64,000 nt of DNA from Arsenicicoccus dermatophilus (lineage in GTDB: Bacteria; Actinomycetota; Actinomycetes; Actinomycetales; Dermatophilaceae). The notes below the pieces were generated by a model. It made no database searches. It saw only the letters and a program-made list of their open reading frames with translations, and was not told the origin of the DNA. Positions within the stretch are counted from its first letter, which is position 1; each line of letters starts with the position of its first letter. The stretch covers positions 1-64,000 of the forward strand of contig NZ_JAKZHU010000005.1 of assembly GCF_022568795.1 (NCBI RefSeq), read 5' to 3'. The position numbers and the translations under genes are program-made. Below are positions 52,946 to 61,091 of this stretch, piece by piece.

Positions 52946-54413
52946 GGCTCTTCCTACCTGAGCGTGGGTTCATGGGGTGAGTCCGCCGGCGATGAGCAGG
53001 CAGCGTAGGCGGTAGTTGTCGCGGTTTCGGAAGCCTCGGGCGATGCGGCGGTGGAGCTCGATGAGGCCGTTGACGGCTTCGGTGCCGCCGTTGGACGCGC
53101 CGCCCGTGTCGAAGTACGCGAGCAGGGGTTCGGCCCACTGCTTCAAGGTCTTGCCGAGGCGTCTGACTTCGGGGATGGGGCAGGTCGGCAGCACGCCGAG
53201 GAGGCGTTGCGCGGCTGCGCGGCCGGTCGCGGGCGCGTCTGCGTGGAACAGTGCTCGCACGTCCTGGGCGACCTGCCAGGCGATCTGGACCTCGACGTGG
53301 GCGTCGTTCGCGGCGAACGCGCTGGTCAAGCGCGTCTTCTGCTTGTCGGTGAGGTTCTCGACCCCGGCGCGCAGGATCGTCCGCACCCGGTACAAGGGGT
53401 CACCCTTGCGGCCGCGGTGCCCGAGAGTGGCCTGTTGGACGCGGCGGCGGACGTCGTCGACGCAGCTCGTGGCGAGCTTGACGACATGGAACGCGTCCAC
53501 GACGGCGGTCGCGTCGGCCAGGTGCTCGCTGGTCGCGTTCTTGTACCCGTGGAAGGGATCCAACGTCGCGACCTCGACTCCCGCGCGGAAGGCATCGCCG
53601 CGCTGGGTCAGCCAGTCGCCGTACACGGTCCCGGACCGCCCAGGGACCAGGTCGAGCAGCCGGGCCCGGACTCGTCCGTGCTCGTCACGGGTCAGGTCGA
53701 CCATCCCGGTGAGCATCTTCGGGCCCCGCTTGCGCTGGTCAACGTGGTGCCACACATGCTCGTCGACACCCAGCATCGTGACCCCGTCGAACCGGGCCGG
53801 GTCCGCATCAAGCTGCTCGAGCCGGGCACGAACGGCGTGCCACACCGTGTTCCACTGCACGCCCAGCTGCCTGGCCAGGCCGGCGATGGAGGCGTGCTCG
53901 CGGCGGACCTGCTCGACTGCCCAGGCCACGGCCCGGGTCGTGAGCAACGCCCGCGGCGCCGCCACAGCCTCGTCCTGCTCGCTGAAAGTCCCACCCGCAC
54001 AAGCCGGTTCGGGGCAGACATACCGTCGCTTGACCCACACCAACCGGACCGGCCGCCCGAACGAGGGCACGTCCACCAGCCTCACGTCGTCACGGTCGTG
54101 CGCGTGCGCGACGACCCCGCACACCGGGCACCCCGTCACGTCCGGCACCGACTCGACCCGCACCACCAACCGGTCTGGATCCTCGTCGCAGGCGACGTCC
54201 AGGACCCTCATCCCCGACAGGCCCAACCAGGCATCACACGACGAGCACGAACCAACGGCAAGGCAGGGCGAAGTAGAGTCAGGCACAGTCGAGGTCCTTC
54301 GGCGATCGGTGCGAGGTAGAAGTCCTCCGATCCTGCCAGGGACCTCGACCCCTACCCCCACCCCACCACCGAGCCCGCCGCCGTGCTCAACCCACGCTCA
54401 GGTAGGAAGAGCC
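52946..54413 (-). mobile_element. ISL3-family insertion sequence, intact copy
   Basis: Ends GGCTCTTCCTACCTGAGCGT and its complement, 1468 bp, flanked by an exact 8-base duplication AGATAAGC (52938-52945 and 54414-54421), which is the normal ISL3 target size. This marks a recent insertion. Confidence 0.95.
52970..54286 (-). CDS. ISL3 transposase, intact
   Basis: The 438-residue protein has the zinc-binding N-terminus (GCPVCGVVAHAHDRDDVRLV; YVCPEPACAGGTF), the HTH REHASIAGLARQLGVQWNTV and the DDE domain (MLGVDEHVWHHVDQRKRGPK, TLDPFHGYKNATSEHLADAT, SNGGTEAVNGLIELHRRIAR). The GTG at 54286 matches the start in the other copies. Nothing is missing, so it is likely functional. Confidence 0.9.
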   Translation of the reverse strand: MPDSTSPCLAVGSCSSCDAWLGLSGMRVLDVACDEDPDRLVVRVESVPDVTGCPVCGVVAHAHDRDDVRLVDVPSFGRPVRLVWVKRRYVCPEPACAGGTFSEQDEAVAAPRALLTTRAVAWAVEQVRREHASIAGLARQLGVQWNTVWHAVRARLEQLDADPARFDGVTMLGVDEHVWHHVDQRKRGPKMLTGMVDLTRDEHGRVRARLLDLVPGRSGTVYGDWLTQRGDAFRAGVEVATLDPFHGYKNATSEHLADATAVVDAFHVVKLATSCVDDVRRRVQQATLGHRGRKGDPLYRVRTILRAGVENLTDKQKTRLTSAFAANDAHVEVQIAWQVAQDVRALFHADAPATGRAAAQRLLGVLPTCPIPEVRRLGKTLKQWAEPLLAYFDTGGASNGGTEAVNGLIELHRRIARGFRNRDNYRLRCLLIAGGLTP

Positions 54414-54557
54414 AGATAAGCGGAACCCGTCACCTACTCTCGTCGGCGCGGCGAAATCCGTGCGATATCCAGCCCTTGCCGGGCCGTTTGCTCGATGCAG
54501 CTTACGGACCGTCCATCGTGATGGTTGAGTTCGAGAGCGCACTGAGAGGGCCTTACC

Positions 54558-55080
54558 GACTCTTCGGACTTGAGCGTGGATTGAGCACGGCAGCCGGGTT
54601 GGTGGTGGGTCGGGGTTAGGGGTCGAGGTCCCTGGCAGGATCAGAGGACTTCTACCCCCCTCTGATCCTGCCAGGGACCTCGGCTGTGCCTGACTCTACT
54701 TCGCTGTGCCCTGCTTCTGGTTCGTGCTCGGCGTGCGACGCGTGGTTGGGCCTGTCCGGGATGCGCGTGCTCGGCGTTGACGACGACGAGGGCCAGGGCT
54801 GGCTGGTGGTCAGGGTGGAATCGGTCCCGGACCTGGTCGGCTGCCTGGTGTGTGGCGTCGTGGTCCACGCCCACGACCGTGACGAGGTCCACCTGGTCGA
54901 CGCCCCGTCGTTCGGTCGCCCGGTGGCCTTGGTGTGGGTCAAGCGACGGTACGTCTGCCCCGAGCCGACTTGCGCGGGTGGGACCTTCGTCGAGCAGGAC
55001 GAGCAGGTCGCGGCGCCGCGGGCACTGCTGACGACCCGCGCAGTCGCCTGGGCGGTGCAGCTGTCCCGTGCCGGGTGTGT
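54558..55080 (+). pseudogene. ISL3 left end with truncated transposase
   Basis: The left inverted repeat (GACTCTTCGGACTTGAGCGT) and the first 130 codons remain (GCLVCGVVVHAHDRDEVHLV; YVCPEPTCAGGTFVEQDEQV). The gene breaks at LLTTRAVAWAVQ, where an IS5 remnant begins. The leader here contains a long inverted repeat, CCCTGGCAGGATCAGAGGAC and its complement (54628-54681). Confidence 0.85.
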
Positions 55081-55084
55081 CTGA

Positions 55085-55495
55085 GTCGCCCCGGGAGTCG
55101 TGGAGGGTCCTCTCTGCCGAGAGGATGCAATACGGGGTGACCTCGTATGCTGCTCACCAGCCCTACCCGAAGCTCGTCACGACGTGCGCGTCGCCCGAGA
55201 ACACAAGATCCCCGACGCCCTCGCGCCCCTGATCGCCGCCGGCGCCCTGGCCGACAAGGGATACATCGGCATCGGGCCACCGGGCTGTTCGCGCGTCGGG
55301 GCCTGTCGGTGAATGAGAAGGCTGTCATCAGCGCTTCCCAAACACGACTCCGTGCCCGAGGCGAACGCGCCAACGCCCAACTCAAGTCCTGCGGGCCCTC
55401 CGCCGCTACCCTGGTTGCTCACTCCGCCTGAGCACCATCATCACCGCCTGCATGCTCATCAGCGCAGTTCAGAGCACCGAATGAAGAAGACTCCA
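55085..55495 (+). pseudogene. IS5-family remnant
   Basis: Frames read RHDVRVAREHKIPDALAPLI then ALADKGYIGIG, and SQTRLRARGERANAQLKSC, with frameshifts between. The right end ATGAAGAAGACTCCAGAG is close to the other IS5 copies. The N-terminal half is missing. Confidence 0.75.
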
Positions 55496-55498
55496 GAG

Positions 55499-57034
55499 TC
55501 ACTGGGTGGTCTTGGTGCGTGTGATGGTCACGCGGGCGTCCTTGGCGCCGGGCTCGAGGTGCAGTCGCACCACCGCATCACCGGGCTGGGAGGTCACCTT
55601 CGCCCCGGTCGCCTCGACGGTGTAGCCCGCGGCCCGGATCCGCTCGGGCACCACCACGGTGGTCTCGTCGTCCGGTCCGGCGAGGGTCTCGTCGGGCCGG
55701 ACCGCTGACCAGGCCATCGTGAAGATCCCCTTGTCGCGGTCGTAGCCGTAGGCCGAGGGGCGCCCGGCGACCCGGTCGGGGTGGATGACGGCGATGGCGT
55801 CGAGCTTCTTCCAGTCGACGTTGTCCCCGGTCGGGTCCTTGCGCGGGTCGAAGACGAGGGCCTGCTCGTTGCCCGGGCCTGCGGTGGTGGGGTCGCTGCC
55901 GGTGTAGGCCCAGTACTGCCAGCCGACGAGGTTCTTCGCGGCGAGGTCGGTCTGGGCCCGCAGCACGTCCTGGGCCGTGATCGCGCCGAACTCGGTCATG
56001 AGCAGGCCGGACCCGGTGGCCGTGGCGTGGTCCTCGGCGTTGGCGAAGACCGTGGCGTCCGGGCCGGCGCAGCCCGTGTAGCGGTGCATCGTGGCCTGGT
56101 TGACGCAGTAGTCGTGGAAGGACAGGGCCAGGTTGGTGCCCTTGAGTCGCACGTGGGTGGGCTTGGCGATGTTGAAGAACTGCATCGGCTCGTAGTAGAC
56201 GGTGGTGCGCGGGTCGACGGCCCGGATCGCGTCGACCGCCTTCTGCTGCACCACGGACAGGCGCCCGTCGGCCTTGGGGCAACCGTTGGCCCCCAGGCAC
56301 TCGAGGTAGCCGTGGCCCGGGAAGGGCTCGTTGTAGAGGTCGTAGCCCATGACCCCCGGGACATCCTTGAAGTGAGCAGCCGTGTGGCCCCAGGCCTTGG
56401 CGTAGTGCGTGGCGATCCCGACCCCGTCGGAGGCAGGAGCATCGTCGTAGAACGAGTCGTAGGAGTTCTTGACGCCCTCGTTGAGGAAGTAGTTCCCGGG
56501 GAAGCCTGCCTTGACGATGTTGGGTGCGCCCTTGTCGAGCACGGCCCAGTCCGGCCACCCGTTGCCCTGGAACTTCGGGTTGACCATGTCCTGGTGGAAG
56601 TCGAGCAGGCTGCTGATGCCGTGGGCGTGCAGCAGGGCGACGGTGCGCTCGATCCGCTGCAGGTAGGCGTCGTCGTACTTCCCCGGCGACGGCTCGACGC
56701 CGGACCAGATCACGCCGAGGCGCACGCTCGTGAAGCCCTGCTGCTGCAGGAAGGCCGCGTCCTCCTCGCCGAAGCCCACGGCGTCGGGGGCGTAGGGCGC
56801 GTTCTTCTCCACCTCGTTGACGCCGTGGGTGATCACGACCCGACCCTGACCGTCGACGATCCAGCGGCCGTGGGACTGCCAGCGCTCCACCTCGCGGGCG
56901 CGGGTGGTGACCGTGGGCCTGGCGGTCCCGGTCGGGGTCTGCGGGGTGTGGGTCTGCGCGGGGGCGGCCAGGGCCGGGAGAGCCGGAGCAGCAAGTGCGA
57001 GACCCAGAGCGAGGAGGGTTGCCGGGCGTGTCAT
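55499..57034 (-). CDS. Secreted GH5 glycosidase (endoglycoceramidase-like)
   Basis: The 511-residue enzyme has a signal peptide (LLALGLALAAPALPALAAPA) and a GH5 barrel: GVNEVEKNAPYAPDAVGFGE, SVRLGVIWSGVEPSPGKYDD, LLDFHQDMVNPKFQGNGWPD, GYDLYNEPFPG with the acid/base Glu, FHDYCVNQATMHRY and LMTEFGA with the nucleophile Glu, followed by a C-terminal beta domain. The order and the DFHQD motif match endoglycoceramidases, which cleave glycans from glycosphingolipids. Other GH5 activities are possible. Confidence 0.85.
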   Translation of the reverse strand: MTRPATLLALGLALAAPALPALAAPAQTHTPQTPTGTARPTVTTRAREVERWQSHGRWIVDGQGRVVITHGVNEVEKNAPYAPDAVGFGEEDAAFLQQQGFTSVRLGVIWSGVEPSPGKYDDAYLQRIERTVALLHAHGISSLLDFHQDMVNPKFQGNGWPDWAVLDKGAPNIVKAGFPGNYFLNEGVKNSYDSFYDDAPASDGVGIATHYAKAWGHTAAHFKDVPGVMGYDLYNEPFPGHGYLECLGANGCPKADGRLSVVQQKAVDAIRAVDPRTTVYYEPMQFFNIAKPTHVRLKGTNLALSFHDYCVNQATMHRYTGCAGPDATVFANAEDHATATGSGLLMTEFGAITAQDVLRAQTDLAAKNLVGWQYWAYTGSDPTTAGPGNEQALVFDPRKDPTGDNVDWKKLDAIAVIHPDRVAGRPSAYGYDRDKGIFTMAWSAVRPDETLAGPDDETTVVVPERIRAAGYTVEATGAKVTSQPGDAVVRLHLEPGAKDARVTITRTKTTQ

Positions 57035-57162
57035 AGGGGGACCCTACTCAGTCATGACTGAGGTTCTCTCGCCGGCTCATGGTGATCAGCCTGGCGGGGC
57101 GTAGCCTGTGGCAGTCTTGGCTGGCCACCGTGAGCCGGTAGGAGAACCTGACCGGCGAGAGA

Positions 57163-58002
57163 TCAGGGGCGGGGGAGCTTGCAGGCGGGGCCGGGGTTGA
57201 AGGCGCTCGCCTTGAAGCAACCTGCGGCCCACCAGGTCTGCTGCCCATAGGTGGTGCCTGCGGGTGCGGTGACGCCGTTGCGGCCTTCGCAGGGGTTGTT
57301 CTCCGAGCAGGGAGGCCCGTCGCCGGTCTGCACCGTGTTGACGACCCCGACGATGTCGCCGGAGCTGTCATCGATCATCGGTGAGCCGCTGGCGCCAGGA
57401 CGCAGCCCGGTGCAGCTGTCCCCGGCCAGCCGCATGGAATCGTTCCAGGTCCAGTCGCCCTCGCGCAGCACAGGAACGATGGCATCGACGGCGCAACCGA
57501 GGCCGGCGGTCTTCCAGTATGCCGACGGCACGTTGACGGCCGTGCCGGGAGCTGGCCGAGTCGTGGACAGGGCACGCACACGCACGTTCGCCGAGGCGAG
57601 CTGGGAGTAGGTGGTGTTGGTCCGCACGACGGCGATGTCGGTGCGGTTCATGGTGGCGTAGACGATGCGCTCGAGCTTGATCTTGCGGACCACCCTCATC
57701 TGGCCCTCGTTGCCGGACATGACCTGGGCATCCGCAGATCCGGAGGGCCATGCCTGATCCACGACGACTTCGGTGCCGTTCAGGCGGCCCGCAGGCACGC
57801 AGTGCCCGTTGGTGAGCACGAGCGCCTTGTCGCGGTCTTGCGAGCCGGGCAACCGGACCAGCGCCGCGGAGCAGTTGTGGATCCGGACAGTGGAGTCGAA
57901 GTCGTCGAATCCCCCGGCGGCCTGAGCCACCGGCGATGAAGCCACCACCCCGACGGCGGTCAGACAGATCGATGCGGCATGGACGAGGACAGGTGATCGC
58001 AT
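57163..58002 (-). CDS. Secreted trypsin-like serine protease
   Basis: The 279-residue protein has a signal peptide (VHAASICLTAVGVVASSPVA) and a trypsin-like triad: LVLTNGHCVPAG (His), NRTDIAVVRTNT (Asp) and LRPGASGSPMIDDSSGDIVG (Ser). It has two disulfide-suitable cysteine pairs and a cysteine-containing C-terminal extension. ATG 58002 is chosen because GAGGAG lies 6 bases upstream. The substrate is unknown. It is divergent from the importer promoter. Confidence 0.85.
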   Translation of the reverse strand: MRSPVLVHAASICLTAVGVVASSPVAQAAGGFDDFDSTVRIHNCSAALVRLPGSQDRDKALVLTNGHCVPAGRLNGTEVVVDQAWPSGSADAQVMSGNEGQMRVVRKIKLERIVYATMNRTDIAVVRTNTTYSQLASANVRVRALSTTRPAPGTAVNVPSAYWKTAGLGCAVDAIVPVLREGDWTWNDSMRLAGDSCTGLRPGASGSPMIDDSSGDIVGVVNTVQTGDGPPCSENNPCEGRNGVTAPAGTTYGQQTWWAAGCFKASAFNPGPACKLPRP

Positions 58003-58180
58003 GATGTCTCCTCGAGCGTGGATCGGGATCGGGCGCACCGCCACTGCGTGACCCGCACCACCCATCATCACCTACCCCGACAGCAGCACGCTCGTCGAAT
58101 CCCGTTGCGGCACAGGGAAGAACAACTATCCATGACCTCATGGACGCCAAGCCGGCCTCCCGCTGGTGAGAGAAATCAGC

Positions 58181-58201
58181 AATAGATTATGATTCTCATT
58201 A
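58181..58201. promoter_or_regulatory. Fur-superfamily (Zur-like) operator before the importer
   Basis: On the minus strand the core reads TGAGAATCATAATCT, with a good left half and weaker right half. Aligned with the box at 7919-7939 (opposite orientation), 16 of 21 positions agree. It ends 3 bases before the permease start, so it must overlap the promoter or transcription start. Confidence 0.65.
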
Positions 58202-58204
58202 TGT

Positions 58205-59233
58205 ATGGGTGGCGTGATGGGTAGGTCTGTCTCCTGGGCGGCGGCTGCGGTGCTGTTGGCGGTGATCCTGCTGTCCGCCGCGACGGGCCCGTTGGACACG
58301 GGCCTGGTCCAGGTTGCCCAGATCGTGGCAGGTCATCTCCTGCCAGGTATGCCGTGGATGGTGGACGGGTCCATCACTGCGAGCCAGGACCAGGCGGTGT
58401 GGAGCTTCAGGTTGCCCCGGTCGCTGCTCGCGGCCGTCGCCGGGGGCAACCTTGCCCTTGCGGGGGCGTTGCTTCAGGTCACGGTGCGCAACCCGTTGGC
58501 CGAGCCCTACATCCTGGGGGTGTCGGCCGGGGCGGGTCTGGGGGCGGTGGTCGCGATCGTGGCGGGGGCCACCGCGCTGACGGCTGTGACGCTCAACATG
58601 ATGGCCTTCCTGGGGGCGGTGCTGGCCATCGTGCTCGTCTATGTCCTGGCCCAGGACCAGGGGGTCGTCGTCCCGGCGCGGCTGATCCTTGCGGGGGTCG
58701 CGCTGGGATCGCTGCTGTCGGGCGTGACGAACTTCCTGTTGATGACCACCGAGGCGCAGAACATCTACAGCGTCTTGCACTTCCTGCTCGGGTCGGTGTC
58801 GGCGGCGACGTGGGCCAGTCTGGTCCCGCCGGTGGTCGCGCTCGTGGTCGGGCTGCTGGTGGTGCTTCCGCGTGGGCGGCCGTTGAACGCGCTGCTCGCC
58901 GGGGACGAGGCGGCGACCGCCCTGGGGGTCGACGTGCCCCGGCTGCACCGCGCCCTGCTGCTGGTCGCGGCTGTCCTCACGGCGAGCACGGTGTCGGTGG
59001 CGGGTGGCATCGGGTTCGTCGGCCTGATCGTCCCGCACGTCGTGCGCATGGTCGTCGGTTCGGACCACCGTCGGGTGTTGCCGCTGACGGTCCTGGGCGG
59101 CGCGGTATTCCTCCCCTCGTGCGACCTCCTCGCCCGCAGCGTCGCCGAGCCGGTCGAGGTGCCGCTGGGTGTCCTGACCGCTGTCGTCGGGGCGCCTTTC
59201 TTCCTCTGGCTCATGCGACGAAAGGCCGTGTGA
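58205..59233 (+). CDS. FecCD-type metal-chelate ABC permease
   Basis: This 342-residue protein has about ten membrane segments and the FecCD signatures RLPRSLLAAVAGGNLALAGA, QVTVRNPLAEPYILGVSAGA, ARLILAGVALGSLLSGVTNF and GIGFVGLIVPHVVRMVVGSD. Such permeases take up iron-siderophore, haem, cobalamin or other metal chelates. Its start (ATG 58205, or 58217) follows the operator without a clear ribosome-binding site, so the mRNA may be leaderless. The stop overlaps the ATPase start. Confidence 0.9.
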   Translation: MGGVMGRSVSWAAAAVLLAVILLSAATGPLDTGLVQVAQIVAGHLLPGMPWMVDGSITASQDQAVWSFRLPRSLLAAVAGGNLALAGALLQVTVRNPLAEPYILGVSAGAGLGAVVAIVAGATALTAVTLNMMAFLGAVLAIVLVYVLAQDQGVVVPARLILAGVALGSLLSGVTNFLLMTTEAQNIYSVLHFLLGSVSAATWASLVPPVVALVVGLLVVLPRGRPLNALLAGDEAATALGVDVPRLHRALLLVAAVLTASTVSVAGGIGFVGLIVPHVVRMVVGSDHRRVLPLTVLGGAVFLPSCDLLARSVAEPVEVPLGVLTAVVGAPFFLWLMRRKAV

Positions 59234-60048
59234 TGGAGCTCCGGTTCAGCGATGTCCACGTCGAGCTGGGCGGCAACCCGATTCTGGGCGGTGTCGATCT
59301 CGTCGTCCCGTCCGGTGAGGTGGTCGGTCTCGTCGGTGCCAACGGCAGCGGCAAGTCCACCCTCCTGCGGGCGGCCTATCGCGTGCATCGACCCTCGAAA
59401 GGCACCGTCCATGTCGGCGGTGACGACGTGCACCGGCTCCCTGCCCCCGAGGTGGCGCGCCGGATCGCCGTCATGGCGCAGGAGATCACCAACGACTTCC
59501 CCATGACCGTCCTGGACGTCGTCCTCCTGGGGCGGGTACCTCACCAGCGCGGGTTCGGGGTGGACTCGCCTGCAGACCTTGCCCTGGCCCATGACTCCCT
59601 CGCCGAGGTCGGCGCCGCTGACCTGCACCGACGGGTCTTCTCCTCCCTGTCCGGAGGTGAGAAGCAGCGCGTCCTTCTCGCCCGGGCCTTGACCCAGCAG
59701 GCACCCGTCCTGATCCTCGACGAGCCGACGAACCATGCGGACCTGGGCTTCCAGCATGAGCTTCTCCACCTGGTCACCCACCGGGGCGCCACCGTCCTTG
59801 CCGCCCTGCACGACGTCAACCTGGCTCTGACCTATTGCCGCCGGGCCGTGGTCCTCGACCAGGGGACGGTATGCGCGGAGGGTCCCGTGGAGTCCGTCCT
59901 GACTCCAGCCGTGGTGGACCAGGTGCTCCGGGTGTCGTCTCGTGCCCTGCCGGACCCGCGCGGTGGCACCGTCCTCTCCTTCCGTCGACCCTCTACCCCT
60001 ACGCGGACCGACCCTGTCCATGAGTTGATCGGAGCGCAGAGCCCATGA
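59233..60048 (+). CDS. FecE/BtuD-type ABC ATPase
   Basis: The 271-residue ATPase has Walker A VGANGSGKSTLL, signature LSGGEKQRVLLARAL, Walker B VLILDEPTNH and the switch His in ALHDVNLAL. It partners with the permease upstream and the binding protein downstream, overlapping both by one to four bases. The combination is a complete metal-chelate importer. The length is normal for the family. Confidence 0.95.
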   Translation: MELRFSDVHVELGGNPILGGVDLVVPSGEVVGLVGANGSGKSTLLRAAYRVHRPSKGTVHVGGDDVHRLPAPEVARRIAVMAQEITNDFPMTVLDVVLLGRVPHQRGFGVDSPADLALAHDSLAEVGAADLHRRVFSSLSGGEKQRVLLARALTQQAPVLILDEPTNHADLGFQHELLHLVTHRGATVLAALHDVNLALTYCRRAVVLDQGTVCAEGPVESVLTPAVVDQVLRVSSRALPDPRGGTVLSFRRPSTPTRTDPVHELIGAQSP

Positions 60049-61067
60049 CGTCCACCTACGACCGCCTGCTGGCGAGGCGATCCCGATGCTTCGGCGCTGT
60101 CGCGCTCGCCGGGATCTCGATCCTGCTGACCGGGTGCGGCGGCGCGGTCACCCCCACCGGGTCGTCGGCCTCCTTGCAGGGAGGCCGCTCCCACGTGACC
60201 ATGTGCGGCAAGGCCGCCACCTATCCCGCTACCGTTCGACGGATCGTCGCTCTCAACCCGGGTCAGGCCGACCTGGTTGCTCGGTTGGGGGCCGGGCGTG
60301 CCGTCGTGGGTGTCGCCCAGACGGACGGCCAGCCCGTCCCGCCGTCGGTGAGCTCGGCCGGCGGCAACCCGCGTGTGCTCAGCACCATGGGCCCCCCGGC
60401 GCGTGAGGCTCTCCTGGCCGCCCAGCCCGATCTCGTGCTCTCGCCGACGACATACGAGTTCACCGGCGAGAAGGGCTATGCCACGCAGGAGCAGCTCACG
60501 GCAGCGGGGGCATCGACGTATGTCGCGGCGGCCGGCTGCCCCGCTCGCCGATCCACGGCCGAGGTGACCGACCTGCTGAGCGACATCGACGCGCTCGGTG
60601 CGATCCTGCACGTCCAGCCGGCCGCTGCCGAGCTGCGTCGCCAGGCCGAGGCACAGCTGCGGGCCGCTGCTGACCGGGCTCGCGGCAAGCCGCAACCGAC
60701 CATGGCTCAGCTTTTCATCGAGGGGGACACCATCACGGCCATCGGTGCCGGGGTCGAGCACAGCATCGGCAAGGCCGCCGGTGGCCGCAGCGTGTTCACC
60801 CCCCAGGACCCGGCCTTCGCGTCCTTCTTCGCCGCAGAGGTCTCCCGCGAGACGCTGCTCGCGAAGAATCCCGAGGTCATCGTCTTCGGGACCACCGGAC
60901 CCGAGCACGAGCATCGCACCCGGGAGTGGCTGCGCCGGAATCTGCCTGACATCAAGGCTGTGCGTGCCAGCCGGCTCGTGGGCATCCCTGCGGCCCAGCT
61001 GCTGCCCGGCACCTGGGGCAATCTTGACGCCGTGACGACCATCAACGCCGCGCTCTACCCGGGCTGA
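60045..61067 (+). CDS. Metal-chelate-binding lipoprotein
   Basis: The 340-residue protein has a lipobox LLTGC (Cys31) and the two-lobe TroA/FecB plan: RRIVALNPGQADLVARLGAG, DLVLSPTTYEFTGE, QLTAAGASTYVAAAGCP, a long inter-lobe helix, AQLFIEGDTITAIGAG, NPEVIVFGTTGPE and KAVRASRLVGIPAAQLLPGT. It contains clustered acidic/histidine residues (GPEHEHRTREW) that may bind metal. It captures the chelate outside the cell for the FecCD permease. The ligand may be the peptide made by the neighbouring TOMM operon. Confidence 0.9.
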   Translation: MTSTYDRLLARRSRCFGAVALAGISILLTGCGGAVTPTGSSASLQGGRSHVTMCGKAATYPATVRRIVALNPGQADLVARLGAGRAVVGVAQTDGQPVPPSVSSAGGNPRVLSTMGPPAREALLAAQPDLVLSPTTYEFTGEKGYATQEQLTAAGASTYVAAAGCPARRSTAEVTDLLSDIDALGAILHVQPAAAELRRQAEAQLRAAADRARGKPQPTMAQLFIEGDTITAIGAGVEHSIGKAAGGRSVFTPQDPAFASFFAAEVSRETLLAKNPEVIVFGTTGPEHEHRTREWLRRNLPDIKAVRASRLVGIPAAQLLPGTWGNLDAVTTINAALYPG

Positions 61068-61091
61068 GGACTGTCCGGGGCGAAGCCTCCT

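Noticed and set aside
55781-57061. 426-residue plus-strand frame opposite the GH5 gene
   Set aside because: Shadow frame; the minus strand has clear GH5 motifs and a signal peptide.
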